The notes under the pieces are model-generated. The model had not been told where the DNA came from. It saw only the letters and a program-made list of their open reading frames with translations, and did no database searches. From NCBI GenBank assembly GCA_031385325.1, contig JANNBJ010000006.1, positions 1 to 64,000 on the forward strand: DNA of 64,000 nucleotides. Direction: 5' to 3'. Made by a program: the position numbers and the translations under genes. Source of the stretch: SYFY01 sp031385325 (GTDB lineage Bacteria; Pseudomonadota; Gammaproteobacteria; Pseudomonadales; Azotimanducaceae). Of this stretch, positions 41,618-50,766 are shown in pieces. Position 1 is the stretch's first letter, and each line of letters opens with the position of its first letter.

Positions 41618-42618
41618 AGGGGGCCCCGGGCCGTCGTTGGCAGACGCAATTCCGTACGAAAGGTTTCACCGTCTGCTTCCGCTAACAGGCTGGCTTCGTT
41701 TTCGTACAGCACCTGCAAACGGCTGCGAATATTATCCAGGGCCATGCGATTGCCTTCGGAACCAGAACGCACGTTGGTCGGTGGCAGCGGGTTGGTAATC
41801 AGAATTCGAACCTGATCGTTCTCGGACCAGATACGGACGGTCACCGTACCTCCCTCGGCTCGCGGCTGAACACCATGATAGATGGCATTTTCCAATAATG
41901 GCTGAAGGGTCAACAACGGGATGCGGACCCCAGCGGGCAACGTGTCCAGTTGCCAATCGAACCGTAGCCGATCACCCAGACGCAGCGATTCGATGCGCAC
42001 GTACCGCTGGCATAGATCCAGCTCAACATCGATGGGGACCTGGTTACCTGCTTCGTTGAGGCTGGCGCGAAACAACTCACTCAAGTCTTCCACCACAGAC
42101 TCAGCAGTATCGGGATCGACGGCAATCAGGCTGGCGATGATATTCATGCTGTTGAACAGGAAATGCGGCCTGATCCTCGATTGCAGCGCCTGCAAGCGGG
42201 CCTGTAACTCGGACTGCTCTTTGGCCCGAAGCCGTTGTTGCACGTGGAAGTATCGAAGTGCGAGCCCTGAAATGATCGCCGAGATCACCAACATGGCGGC
42301 GATTCGCGACCACTCAATCGGGACTGGCGCAAACTGGACCAGAATCCGATCAGCAACCAGCCCTTCCACGACCGTAACGAGCAATACCAGCGTAAAAGTC
42401 AGCGCGGCGCCAACCACCATCGAGCGTCGAGACAACCACCCTCGCAAGGCACAGATCGTCACCGAACTGGTGATGGCCACCCACTGCACAAACAGCGACA
42501 ACAAGGCAAATCGCAGCCAGGACGCGTCACTCCCCGCAACCCAAAGGACAACCACCAGAAGTTCAGCAAACAGGACGACCAACGTCAGCGCAGTGACGTT
42601 GCACAGATCAGGAACCAC
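41614..42618 (-). CDS. algZ: AlgZ/FimS-type membrane histidine kinase
   Basis: A sensor kinase of the LytS-like His_kinase family. Four or so TM helices fill the N-terminal ~135 residues (from VVPDLCNVTALTLVVLF). The phosphorylation motif is IRPHFLFNSMNII and the ATPase part has LTLQPLLENAIYHG. The usual start is not clear: GTG 42618 is the first canonical start after the argH region and begins right at the conserved FxxPDLC motif. The true start may lie slightly upstream on a non-standard codon. Partner of AlgR. Confidence 0.88.
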   Translation of the reverse strand: MVPDLCNVTALTLVVLFAELLVVVLWVAGSDASWLRFALLSLFVQWVAITSSVTICALRGWLSRRSMVVGAALTFTLVLLVTVVEGLVADRILVQFAPVPIEWSRIAAMLVISAIISGLALRYFHVQQRLRAKEQSELQARLQALQSRIRPHFLFNSMNIIASLIAVDPDTAESVVEDLSELFRASLNEAGNQVPIDVELDLCQRYVRIESLRLGDRLRFDWQLDTLPAGVRIPLLTLQPLLENAIYHGVQPRAEGGTVTVRIWSENDQVRILITNPLPPTNVRSGSEGNRMALDNIRSRLQVLYENEASLLAEADGETFRTELRLPTTARGPL

Positions 42619-42705
42619 AAACTGGGTCGAGCCGCCGCTCAGAGCAGACCTGTTGATATACTCACCTGCCTTCGATTCCGGGATTGGTTCGCCTTTTACA
42701 CCATC

Positions 42706-44112
42706 ATGAGCAACTCTACCGAGCGCAATTCTCTGGTCGTCGGTCGGCTTCAGGAAGCCACCGATGAATTTGTCCTCGAATTCACGTCCTCGGTGCGCTT
42801 TGATCGCCGGATGTACGCTCAGGATATTCGTGGGTCGATCGCCCACGCCCGCATGCTGGGCGTTATCGGTGTGCTCTCGCCTGACGAAGTCGGGCGCATC
42901 GTAGCCGGATTGGAAACCATTCACAAAGAGATCGAGACCGGCCGGTTTGAGTGGCAGGTGAAGCTTGAAGATGTGCACATGAACATCGAAAGCCGGCTCA
43001 TCGATCTGATCGGTGATACCGGCAAGAAGCTGCATACCGCCAGATCCCGCAATGATCAGGTTGCAACCGACATTCGGCTTTACCTGCGAGACGAGGTAGA
43101 CACCATCGACCAGGCGATGACCCGTTTGCTGGAATCCTTGCTGGCGCTTGCCGAACAGCATGTCGATACCATCATGCCGGGCTTCACCCACTTACAGGCA
43201 GCCCAGCCAATTACCTTCGGACATCACCTGTTGGCCTGGTTCGAGATGTTGCTGCGTGATCGAAGTCGACTGCGTGACTGCCGCAAGCGCATCAACTCAT
43301 TGCCACTCGGCGCAGCAGCGCTTGCCGGCTCAACCTTTCCACTACAACGCGAACTGGTAGCCAAAGAGCTGGGTTTTACCGATATCTGTGAAAACTCCCT
43401 GGACGCGGTCAGTGATCGAGACTTTGCGATCGAGTTCGCTGCGGTGGCAAGTTTGACGATGACCCACTTCTCTCGCTGGTGTGAAGAACTCGTACTCTGG
43501 TCATCCCAACAATTTCAGTTCGTGAGCCTGCCAGACCGCTTCTGCACCGGTTCAAGCATCATGCCGCAGAAAAAAAACCCTGATGTGCCGGAGCTCATCC
43601 GCGGCAAGACGGGACGGGTTACTGGTCACCTCATGGCGCTACTGACACTGATGAAAGGTCAGCCGCTCGCCTACAACAAGGATAATCAGGAAGACAAGGA
43701 GCCGTTGTTCGACTGCATCGATACCCTGCAAGGTTGCCTCACGGCGCTGAATGGTCTGCTGCCGCATATCGAACCCAACAAGGCTGTCATGGCCGCGGCA
43801 GCTGTCAACGGTTACACCACCGCCACGGACCTCGCCGACTATCTGGTAAAACGAGGCCTGCCGTTTCGAGACGCCCATCATGTGGTCGGCAAGGTCGTGG
43901 CTCGAGCGGTTCGTGAACAACGCCACCTGCACGAATTTTCTTTAGCCGAATTGCAGGCCGAAGGCGGAGGGGGCAACGCCATATCCGACGACGTCTTCGA
44001 AGTACTTGGACCGCTTGGTTCGGCCAACGCCCGCAGCCACTTCGGTGGCACCGCACCTGTCGCCGTGCGCGGTGCCATTGCTCGAGGGAGATCCCGCATC
44101 CTTCAAGATTGA
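42706..44112 (+). CDS. argH: Argininosuccinate lyase
   Basis: Last step of arginine synthesis: argininosuccinate to arginine and fumarate. A 468-residue member of the fumarase/aspartase superfamily. Motifs: HTARSRNDQVATDIRLY (about residue 105), THLQAAQPITFGHHLL (about 157), and the signature GSSIMPQKKNPDV (about 283-295) with the catalytic Ser. It is divergent from algZ, with 87 bases between, as in Pseudomonas. Confidence 0.96.
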   Translation: MSNSTERNSLVVGRLQEATDEFVLEFTSSVRFDRRMYAQDIRGSIAHARMLGVIGVLSPDEVGRIVAGLETIHKEIETGRFEWQVKLEDVHMNIESRLIDLIGDTGKKLHTARSRNDQVATDIRLYLRDEVDTIDQAMTRLLESLLALAEQHVDTIMPGFTHLQAAQPITFGHHLLAWFEMLLRDRSRLRDCRKRINSLPLGAAALAGSTFPLQRELVAKELGFTDICENSLDAVSDRDFAIEFAAVASLTMTHFSRWCEELVLWSSQQFQFVSLPDRFCTGSSIMPQKKNPDVPELIRGKTGRVTGHLMALLTLMKGQPLAYNKDNQEDKEPLFDCIDTLQGCLTALNGLLPHIEPNKAVMAAAAVNGYTTATDLADYLVKRGLPFRDAHHVVGKVVARAVREQRHLHEFSLAELQAEGGGGNAISDDVFEVLGPLGSANARSHFGGTAPVAVRGAIARGRSRILQD

Positions 44113-44221
44113 CAGTCTTTCCTATACTGACTATTGAACAGTCGCTGTCGCCTTCTCCACAGAGCATCGAGATGGCAGACAGCGCCTCATAAGTCACTTC
44201 GGGATATTGGCTGGCAGCAGG

Positions 44222-46141
44222 ATGGCTTTTCGCAAAACACTCCCAGAGCAGTCGATCGAAGTCGACGTGGACGCGCTCCGGGCGATGGGGCAACGATTTG
44301 CCATGCACCATCGTCAGCGTTATCTCGACGCTCTGGCCAAACTGGATGGCCGCAAACGCGAGATCCTTGCAGCGTTGCCCATGTTCTTCCACGCGAATCA
44401 CCCGGCTCTTCCTGGATACGTACAGAACGCGCCTTGCGGAATCATCGGTCACACGCCGACTGCCTCTGATGTGAGCGCAATTCACCGCTTTGCCCGCAGC
44501 TTCAATGCAAGCCTGGCAACGGATAAACGAGATATCGACGCAATTTTCCTGATGGGCAGCGGCGGCAGTCTTGGCCACACCGCCGACAGCGACATCGACC
44601 TGTGGGTATGCTGCGCAAAAAGCAAACACGACAGGTTGCGCCCAAAACTTGATCGAGTGGAAACATGGGCAGCCGAACAGGGGCTGGCCCTGCAAGGATT
44701 TCTCGTCGATCCAGAGTTTTTTCACGACTCTCGCGACACAGTGCACGGTCCATTGCTGCTGGACGAGTTTTATCGCAGCGGCATTCATCTCGCGGGCAAA
44801 CATCCACTCTGGTGGTATGTGGACGGCAGTTCAGAGGCGAACTATGCCCAATGCGCTGCGCACCTGACGGACCACCGGTTTGTCGCCTCGGCGTCGCTGC
44901 TCGATTTTGGCGCCGTTGGCAAACCGGGGGTCGACACTCTCTGCAGGGCAGGCATGCTTGAACTCAGCCGAGCCTTGACAACACCTCACAAATCGTTACT
45001 CAAGCTGGCCCTCGTCGAGGCATACCTCAACCAACCGGAACGCCCCCTGCTGTCCAGTCACTACCAACACCTCATGCTGACTGGTGTCAGTGACAACTCT
45101 CGCCTGGATACGTACTTCATGTTGTACGAATACCTCGCCTCAACAAAAACCGGGAGGCCATCCGCTTTTACGCTGGACGACCTGCGCTGGTTATTTGTTC
45201 GCAAGATCGTTGCACGCGGCAGAGAACTCTCTCCCACCAGTCAAATCGCGCTTGATCTGCGCGAATGGGGGTACTCAACAGCTGACCTGCAGGCACTTCG
45301 CCAACCCGTAAAACAAACGCTCGCGACGGTTCTCGATGAGGTGAACGCAGCAACCGCAGCGCAGCAAAAAGGCATACAGTTTGGTCGGCGACTGGCCATG
45401 TTGACCCCGGACTTGCGGGCCGATGTCGACGCCATCGAAATCGCACTCGATCAGTTTGCCAAACCTTCGGATACCGCCATAAAGCCAGTGAACCCGGCTT
45501 TGTTGCCACCGATCAAACCGAATCTGGAAGTGCAGATGAGCCGCCGTAACTGGCGGCTGCAAGAACAGACTGCGACTCTGCGTACCTGCGAGTCATGGGC
45601 AGAACTCATCGTCTGGTTGCACTGTAACCAGATCGACACCTCGAACCTGAAGATGCCGACCACCTGGTTCGAACAAGCCAAAGATCACCTTCTGCTAGCG
45701 CTATCGAGTAGTCGGCAAGTCACGCTTCTCATCAATCCCCTGCCTGATCCGAACGACGCCGGAGAACGTCTGATCTCCGCGTTTGACGACCCGCTGAGCT
45801 ACGGCGGACTGCGTATCTGCAAGGCAAGATCGCTGTACCGTATAAAACGCCTGCAGAATCCCTCGGGCGGGATTGAGTTCACTCTCACCGCCCACGTCGG
45901 GATGGCAGCAGTGCTCGACGCACTGGTGCAGGCTATCAACAGCGGGGCCGGAACTACGCACGTAGCAGCGTCAAGTCGCGAAGACAGCTTGCTCGCGCAA
46001 CGAATCGAAAATCTGCTGGTGCAGGCTTCAACCTCCCTCGCCGCCAACGCCGAATTTGCGTTTCCCATCGGCGACCAGCGTGTTCACTTGCGGCTGGACT
46101 CTAACGGCGTCGCGCGAGTGAACGCTCAGGCTCCTCTCTAA
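44222..46141 (+). CDS. cyaA: Class I adenylate cyclase, short form
   Basis: Makes cAMP from ATP. The catalytic nucleotidyltransferase part shows FLMGSGGSLGHTADSDIDLWV (quoted as GSGGSLGHTADSDIDLWV, about residue 120), equivalent to the GSxGSxxxSxxSDxDxW motif. It resembles the N-terminal region through GIHLAGKHPLWWYVDG and LLFLALVEAYLNQ-like segments. About 639 residues, versus about 850 in E. coli, so the C-terminal regulatory part is shortened. ATG 44222 chosen; TTG 44207 is an alternative. Confidence 0.88.
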   Translation: MAFRKTLPEQSIEVDVDALRAMGQRFAMHHRQRYLDALAKLDGRKREILAALPMFFHANHPALPGYVQNAPCGIIGHTPTASDVSAIHRFARSFNASLATDKRDIDAIFLMGSGGSLGHTADSDIDLWVCCAKSKHDRLRPKLDRVETWAAEQGLALQGFLVDPEFFHDSRDTVHGPLLLDEFYRSGIHLAGKHPLWWYVDGSSEANYAQCAAHLTDHRFVASASLLDFGAVGKPGVDTLCRAGMLELSRALTTPHKSLLKLALVEAYLNQPERPLLSSHYQHLMLTGVSDNSRLDTYFMLYEYLASTKTGRPSAFTLDDLRWLFVRKIVARGRELSPTSQIALDLREWGYSTADLQALRQPVKQTLATVLDEVNAATAAQQKGIQFGRRLAMLTPDLRADVDAIEIALDQFAKPSDTAIKPVNPALLPPIKPNLEVQMSRRNWRLQEQTATLRTCESWAELIVWLHCNQIDTSNLKMPTTWFEQAKDHLLLALSSSRQVTLLINPLPDPNDAGERLISAFDDPLSYGGLRICKARSLYRIKRLQNPSGGIEFTLTAHVGMAAVLDALVQAINSGAGTTHVAASSREDSLLAQRIENLLVQASTSLAANAEFAFPIGDQRVHLRLDSNGVARVNAQAPL

Positions 46142-46144
46142 CCA

Positions 46145-46169
46145 ACACCTCTCTGAGCGACACCTCTCT
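46145..46169. repeat. Tandem 10-base repeat ACACCTCTCT
   Basis: ACACCTCTCT occurs at 46145-46154 and again at 46160-46169, separated by five bases. Either copy can pair with GAGAGGT at 46187-46193, so the cyaA 3' hairpin has two alternative forms. Confidence 0.5.
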
Positions 46170-46193
46170 AGCAAGCCCTCGCGAAGGAGAGGT
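46162..46193 (+). terminator. Hairpin between cyaA and lptM
   Basis: ACCTCTC (46162-46168) pairs with GAGAGGT (46187-46193), 7 bp, followed by CCCCTT. No good T tract. Probably separates cyaA from the lptM-lysA operon. Confidence 0.4.
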
Positions 46194-46243
46194 CCCCTTG
46201 CGGCGTGTTATAGTCGCGGGCCTGATTTTTCCGGAGATTCCTC

Positions 46244-46357
46244 GTGCGCTGGCTGATCATCATCGTAATGTCGATGCTGGTGGCAACTTGCGGTCAGAAA
46301 GGCCCGCTGTATCTGCCAAAAACTGGCGACGTTGTCATATCGATCTCCCATGATTGA
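46244..46357 (+). CDS. lptM: LptM/LppL small lipoprotein, 37 residues
   Basis: A short gene starting at GTG 46244 with GGAG 7-11 bases upstream. The peptide has a hydrophobic signal (RWLIIIVMSMLVATC, lipobox VATC with Cys 16) followed directly by GQKGPLYLP, the hallmark of LptM/YifL, which helps LptD-LptE assemble in the outer membrane. The stop overlaps the lysA start. lptM-lysA-dapF order is the same as in Pseudomonas. Confidence 0.85.
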   Translation: MRWLIIIVMSMLVATCGQKGPLYLPKTGDVVISISHD

Positions 46358-47597
46358 ACATCGCGACGGCACTTGTTTTGTCGAAGACGTCCCGCTCGAG
46401 CACATTGCGGAGCGGACGGGAACGCCCGTCTTTGTGTATTCCGCTGCACATTTCACCAGGCAGTATCATGCTCTGACGAGCGCCCTAAGTGGGTTGGACC
46501 ACCGCATCTACTATTCGGTCAAGGCAAACTCCAATTTATCCGTGATGCGATTGTTCCAGTCACTCGGTGCCGGCTTTGACATTGTTTCCGGTGGCGAACT
46601 TGAACGGGCACTGAAAGTTGGTGCTCCGCCGGAAGCTATTATTTTCTCAGGAGTGGGCAAGCGGGTCGAAGAAATCGACTTTGCACTCAAGCTGGGCATC
46701 GGCTGCTTCAATGTGGAGAGTGCTGCTGAGCTTGACCGCATTGCCGACCGAGCGAAAATTCTGCACCGAACGGCAAACATCGCCTTGCGGATCAATCCGG
46801 ATATCGACGCTCAAACCCATCCCTATATTTCGACGGGTTTGAAAGAGAACAAATTCGGCGTTCCAATTGAGCAAGCCCTCGAGCTCTACACTCGCGCCAG
46901 CCAGAACAGCGTTTTCAATGTCATCGGCATCGACTGCCACATCGGCTCTCAGATTGCCGAAGCGCGGCCGTTGCTCGAAGCCGTCGATGCTCTCTTGCAG
47001 TTAAGAGACGAATTGGCGCAGCTTGGCATTGCGATCAGACACCTCGACCTTGGTGGCGGCCTGGGCATCGCCTATCAGAATGAACCGGAGTTCGATGTTG
47101 CCGCCTATGGACAGGCCTTGCGTAGCCGGCTGCATGGCCAGAGCGTATCCATAGGGCTTGAACCAGGCCGTTTCCTGGTTGGCAACGGCGGCCTCTTGTT
47201 GACCCGAGTCGAATACCTGAAGCCGGCAGCCAGGGATTCAGATAAGCACTTCGCGGTGGTTGACGCGGCGATGACCGAGATCATCCGTCCAGCCTTGTAC
47301 TCGGCCTGGCATGACGTCATACCAGTTCGCCCTTCCGCAAGCCCGGTGAAAGTCTGGGATGTCGTCGGGCCTGTCTGCGAAAGCGGTGACTTCCTCGCCC
47401 GTGCGCGCGCGTTGGCGCTGGACAACGACAGCCTGCTCGCCGTGATGTCTGCAGGTGCCTACTGTTTTGTTCAGTCCTCGAACTACAATACCCGTCCGCG
47501 CCCACCCGAAGTACTCGTCACCGGCGACGCATTCAAAGTGGTTCGCCAACGAGAAACCTACCGTGATCTGTTGGCACGCGAGGAGGAGTGTCTGTGA
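46350..47597 (+). CDS. lysA: Diaminopimelate decarboxylase
   Basis: Last step of lysine synthesis. PLP enzyme of the alanine-racemase fold; PLP Lys in YYSVKANSNL (about residue 54), GGGLGIAY (about 233), and GEPGRFLVGNGG-type LEPGRFLVGNGG (about 270). VCESGDFLAR (about 340) holds the active-site Cys region. ATG 46350 overlaps the lptM stop; the upstream TTG at 46332 is less likely. It is 415 residues, the normal length. DapF overlaps its stop. Confidence 0.95.
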   Translation: MIEHRDGTCFVEDVPLEHIAERTGTPVFVYSAAHFTRQYHALTSALSGLDHRIYYSVKANSNLSVMRLFQSLGAGFDIVSGGELERALKVGAPPEAIIFSGVGKRVEEIDFALKLGIGCFNVESAAELDRIADRAKILHRTANIALRINPDIDAQTHPYISTGLKENKFGVPIEQALELYTRASQNSVFNVIGIDCHIGSQIAEARPLLEAVDALLQLRDELAQLGIAIRHLDLGGGLGIAYQNEPEFDVAAYGQALRSRLHGQSVSIGLEPGRFLVGNGGLLLTRVEYLKPAARDSDKHFAVVDAAMTEIIRPALYSAWHDVIPVRPSASPVKVWDVVGPVCESGDFLARARALALDNDSLLAVMSAGAYCFVQSSNYNTRPRPPEVLVTGDAFKVVRQRETYRDLLAREEECL

Positions 47598-48433
47598 TTC
47601 GGCTTCGCTTCAGCAAAATGCACGGTCTCGGCAACGACTTCATGGTGATCGATGCAGTCACGCAAGAGGTCAATCTGTCGTCTGAACAGATCGCTGCGTT
47701 TGCGGATCGTCGTACCGGAATCGGCTTTGATCAACTGCTCTTGGTCGCTGCACCGACAGATCCTGCGGCAGATTTCTGGTATCGAATCTTCAACGCGGAT
47801 GGTTCGCAAGCGGAACAGTGTGGTAACGGTGCGCGCTGCATTGCCCAGTTTGTCGAACGAAATGCACTGGCATCCAGACCGGAATTGCGTTGGCAAACCG
47901 TCAATGGATGCATCACCACCGTTTGCGTTGGTGATCAGGTTGAAGTGGACATGGGCGAACCGAGGCTGCACCCGGCATCAATCCCCACCACCGCCTGCAT
48001 CGACGAGATCACCCACACCATTCCGATCGAGATCGAGGACCAGACCTACCATGCGGTACCCGTCTCCGTCGGCAACCCACATGCTGTTCTGTTTGTGAAC
48101 AGCGTGATCGACGCTCCGGTGCTGGAACTCGGCGCGCAACTCACTCGCCACCAGGTATTTCCGGAAGGCGCGAACATCGAGTTCTGCGAAGTTGTCGAAC
48201 CTGGATTTGTCCGACTGCGGGTGTTTGAACGCGGGGTTGGCGAAACACGCGCCTGCGGCTCCGGCGCCTGCGCCGCTGTAGTGGCCGGTGTATTGACCGA
48301 CCGTCTGCGTGACCGAGTCAAAGTGTCCCTGCCAGGCGGCAAGGTGAGAATCAGCTGGGCCGGACCTGGGCATACCCTGAAGATGGTGGGTCCAGCAACT
48401 CTGGTTTACGAAGGCACTGTCGACATCGAATGA
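47594..48433 (+). CDS. dapF: Diaminopimelate epimerase
   Basis: Converts LL- to meso-diaminopimelate, for lysine and peptidoglycan. PLP-independent two-Cys racemase: QCGNGARCIAQF (about residue 74, first catalytic Cys) and ACGSGACAAVV (about 220, second). KMHGLGNDFMVID at the start is the family signature. GTG 47594 is chosen as it lies 7 bases after AGGAGG; GTG 47588 is the alternative. Overlaps lysA and the DUF484 gene. Confidence 0.95.
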   Translation: MIRLRFSKMHGLGNDFMVIDAVTQEVNLSSEQIAAFADRRTGIGFDQLLLVAAPTDPAADFWYRIFNADGSQAEQCGNGARCIAQFVERNALASRPELRWQTVNGCITTVCVGDQVEVDMGEPRLHPASIPTTACIDEITHTIPIEIEDQTYHAVPVSVGNPHAVLFVNSVIDAPVLELGAQLTRHQVFPEGANIEFCEVVEPGFVRLRVFERGVGETRACGSGACAAVVAGVLTDRLRDRVKVSLPGGKVRISWAGPGHTLKMVGPATLVYEGTVDIE

Positions 48434-49092
48434 GCAGTGTAGTCATCCATCAGTTGGACGATCAGGCAGTCACCGACTATCTACGCCAACATCCGGACTT
48501 TTTCGTTCGGCGGTCATCCTTGCTGGGCGAACTGAATCTGCCCCATGAAACCGGGCGGGCGATCTCTTTGATCGAACGGCAGGTCGGCATCCTGCGTGAG
48601 CGCAACATGACCATGCGTCGGCGCCTGAATGAACTGATGCAGGCGGCGCGGGACAACGATACGTTGTTCGCCAAAACAAGGTCGCTCACGCTGTCGTTGC
48701 TCGACGTGACCAATTGGCAGGAACTGAACGAAGTCCTTGCCACCAACATGCTGATCGACTTTGAAGCCGACTTTGTCTGCTGCCATCTTCGCGGCGCAAC
48801 GATCAGTCTCGACTACATCACCGGTCATCCCACCGCCTTGCCAACAGATCGCTTCCTCTCCGGAGGAGTCGCCTGTTGTGTCGCGCTGCGCGAAGAAGAA
48901 ATGCGCACACTGTTCCCGCAACAGGACCCTGCATCTTCAGGCAGTGTGGTCTTCATCCCGTTCGTTCAGCACACCACACAGGGTTGTCTCGCCGTTGGCT
49001 CGAACGATGCGGCCCGATTCAGTGCCGATATGGAAACACTCTTCGTTCGCTATATCGGTGATGTCCTGGCGCGAACTGTCGCGCGTTTATAG
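48430..49092 (+). CDS. DUF484 (GAF-like) protein
   Basis: A 220-residue cytosolic protein. The N-terminal DYLRQHPDFFVRRSSLLGEL (about 16-35) is the DUF484 signature; a coiled helix (IERQVGILRERNMTMRRRL, about 48) leads to a GAF-like domain. It lies between dapF and xerC in many Gammaproteobacteria. Its function is unknown; the GAF-like fold suggests ligand sensing. It overlaps both neighbours' codons (4 and 1 bases). Confidence 0.88.
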   Translation: MSSVVIHQLDDQAVTDYLRQHPDFFVRRSSLLGELNLPHETGRAISLIERQVGILRERNMTMRRRLNELMQAARDNDTLFAKTRSLTLSLLDVTNWQELNEVLATNMLIDFEADFVCCHLRGATISLDYITGHPTALPTDRFLSGGVACCVALREEEMRTLFPQQDPASSGSVVFIPFVQHTTQGCLAVGSNDAARFSADMETLFVRYIGDVLARTVARL

Positions 49093-50003
49093 TGCACAGT
49101 CTGGTGAACGAGCGACTTGACCAGTATCTGAAATACCTGGAGTTCGAGCGCGCTTATTCACCACTGACCCGAGCCGCTTATCGACGCGACCTGATGCGGT
49201 TTTCCCGCTATCTTGAGGACCATGAACTCGAGTGGCAGACCGCGACCCACCATCATGTCAGTGAGCACATCGGGCTGCTGCGACGTCAGGGATTGACGGC
49301 CAGATCCATTCAACGGCACCTCTCCAGCATTCGCCGCATGTATCACTTTCTGAAATCACGGCAGATCGTGACCGACAATCCGGCAACCGTCGTGGTCAGT
49401 CCGAAGCGAAAAACCCGATTGCCGTCAGTGCTCGATACGGATCAGGTGCATCAGTTGTTTTCCCAGCAGCCGAAAACTGACGGGGAGAAGCGTGATCGGG
49501 CGATGATGGAGCTGCTCTACGGCAGCGGTCTGCGGTTGGCAGAACTCGTCAATGCCGACATTGGCGATCTTGATCTGCGGGAAGGATTCATCATAGTAAC
49601 CGGCAAAGGCAACAAGACTCGCCAGATCCCGCTGGGCAGCCAGTCAACTGCTGCGCTGTCGACATGGCTTGCGACACGCCGTCTGACCACCTCGGAGTCA
49701 CCTTTGTTTACCGGCCGCAAAAACGCACGCATCAGTCCGCGCACGGTTCAGCGACAACTGAAAGTCATGGCAAGCCAACAACTGCAGACCGACACTCCTT
49801 ACCCACACATGCTCAGACACAGCTTCGCAAGTCATGTGCTGGAATCCTCCGGCGACCTGCGCGCCGTACAGGAAATGTTGGGGCACGCCAATCTCTCTAC
49901 TACGCAGGTCTACACGCATCTGAACTTTCAGCACCTGGCCGAAGTCTATGACAAGGCACACCCACGTGCGCACCAGCGACCTGCAGACAGCGCGGAGGAC
50001 TGA
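49092..50003 (+). CDS. xerC: Site-specific tyrosine recombinase XerC
   Basis: Resolves chromosome dimers at dif together with XerD. The 303 residues include an N-terminal SAM-like core-binding domain (about 1-90) and the catalytic domain with Arg in GSGLRLAEL (about 150), Lys in TGKGNKTRQIPL (about 173), HxxR in HMLRHSFASH (about 240), His in LGHANLSTTQ (about 263) and Tyr in VYTHL. GTG 49092 start. Chromosomal, in its conserved neighbourhood, hence not a mobile integrase. Confidence 0.93.
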   Translation: MHSLVNERLDQYLKYLEFERAYSPLTRAAYRRDLMRFSRYLEDHELEWQTATHHHVSEHIGLLRRQGLTARSIQRHLSSIRRMYHFLKSRQIVTDNPATVVVSPKRKTRLPSVLDTDQVHQLFSQQPKTDGEKRDRAMMELLYGSGLRLAELVNADIGDLDLREGFIIVTGKGNKTRQIPLGSQSTAALSTWLATRRLTTSESPLFTGRKNARISPRTVQRQLKVMASQQLQTDTPYPHMLRHSFASHVLESSGDLRAVQEMLGHANLSTTQVYTHLNFQHLAEVYDKAHPRAHQRPADSAED

Positions 50004-50005
50004 TT

Positions 50006-50704
50006 GTGCCTTCGTTGATCACCTTTGATCTCGACAATACGCTGTGGGACGTCGACTCAGTCATCGTCGCCGCCGAACAATCGATGCGCGCCTGGCTGCG
50101 CGAACACGTCCCGAAAGTCGTTGATCTTTATAACTCCACTGGCTTGACCGAAATTCGGGCTCAGGTGCTGACGAACAACCCCGAGCTCAAGTACAACCTC
50201 TCGGCTTTGCGAGTGCTGATCACCCAACGGGCCATCGAGTCTTGCGGATATGACAGCGCCAGCGCGGAGCGTCTGTCACGCAAGGCATTCGATGTGTTCA
50301 TGGACGGTCGTCATCGGGTGAACTATTTCGACGATGCGCTGACGACGCTGGCCACGCTCTCCAGCAGTTATACGCTGGCCGCTCTGTCGAACGGCAACGC
50401 GGACATCACGCGTCTCGGACTTGATCGTTTTTTTTCTTTCGCCTACTCGGCGGCTGATGTTGGCAGAGGAAAGCCTCATCCAGACATGTTTCTGGCAGCG
50501 CTTGAGCGAGCAGGCGCAAAACCGGATGGGGCAATACACATTGGTGATCACCTTGATGATGACATCGCCGGTGCACAAAGCGTCGGCATGCATACGATCT
50601 GGGTTGATCTCTCCCGGAAAGGCCTTCCTGAAGGCGCAATCCGCCCGACGCGGATCGTCAACCTTTTGAGGGAGTTACCGCAGGCGATTGTTTCCATCGG
50701 CTAA
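50006..50704 (+). CDS. HAD-superfamily phosphatase (YigB type)
   Basis: A 232-residue haloacid-dehalogenase-type hydrolase. Motif I TFDLDNTLWDVDS (residues 5-17), motif II ALSNGNAD (about 122), motif III/IV GKPHPDMFLAAL (about 150) and HIGDHLDDDIAGA (about 172). In E. coli yigB follows xerC and dephosphorylates a riboflavin precursor. The position is the same here, but the substrate remains unproven. GTG 50006 start. Confidence 0.88.
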   Translation: MPSLITFDLDNTLWDVDSVIVAAEQSMRAWLREHVPKVVDLYNSTGLTEIRAQVLTNNPELKYNLSALRVLITQRAIESCGYDSASAERLSRKAFDVFMDGRHRVNYFDDALTTLATLSSSYTLAALSNGNADITRLGLDRFFSFAYSAADVGRGKPHPDMFLAALERAGAKPDGAIHIGDHLDDDIAGAQSVGMHTIWVDLSRKGLPEGAIRPTRIVNLLRELPQAIVSIG

Positions 50705-50766
50705 GAGTCTGCAACCGAACGGTTGGTTCCAGCCTTCGACCCTCGAAGAAAACCACGTATTCGCTA

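Noticed and set aside
42619..43191. N-terminal extension of AlgZ into argH
   Set aside because: The extension reads antisense to conserved argH residues and has no membrane or sensor character.
49092..50003. Phage or integron integrase
   Set aside because: It sits in the conserved dapF-DUF484-xerC-HAD order and matches XerC, so it is a housekeeping recombinase.
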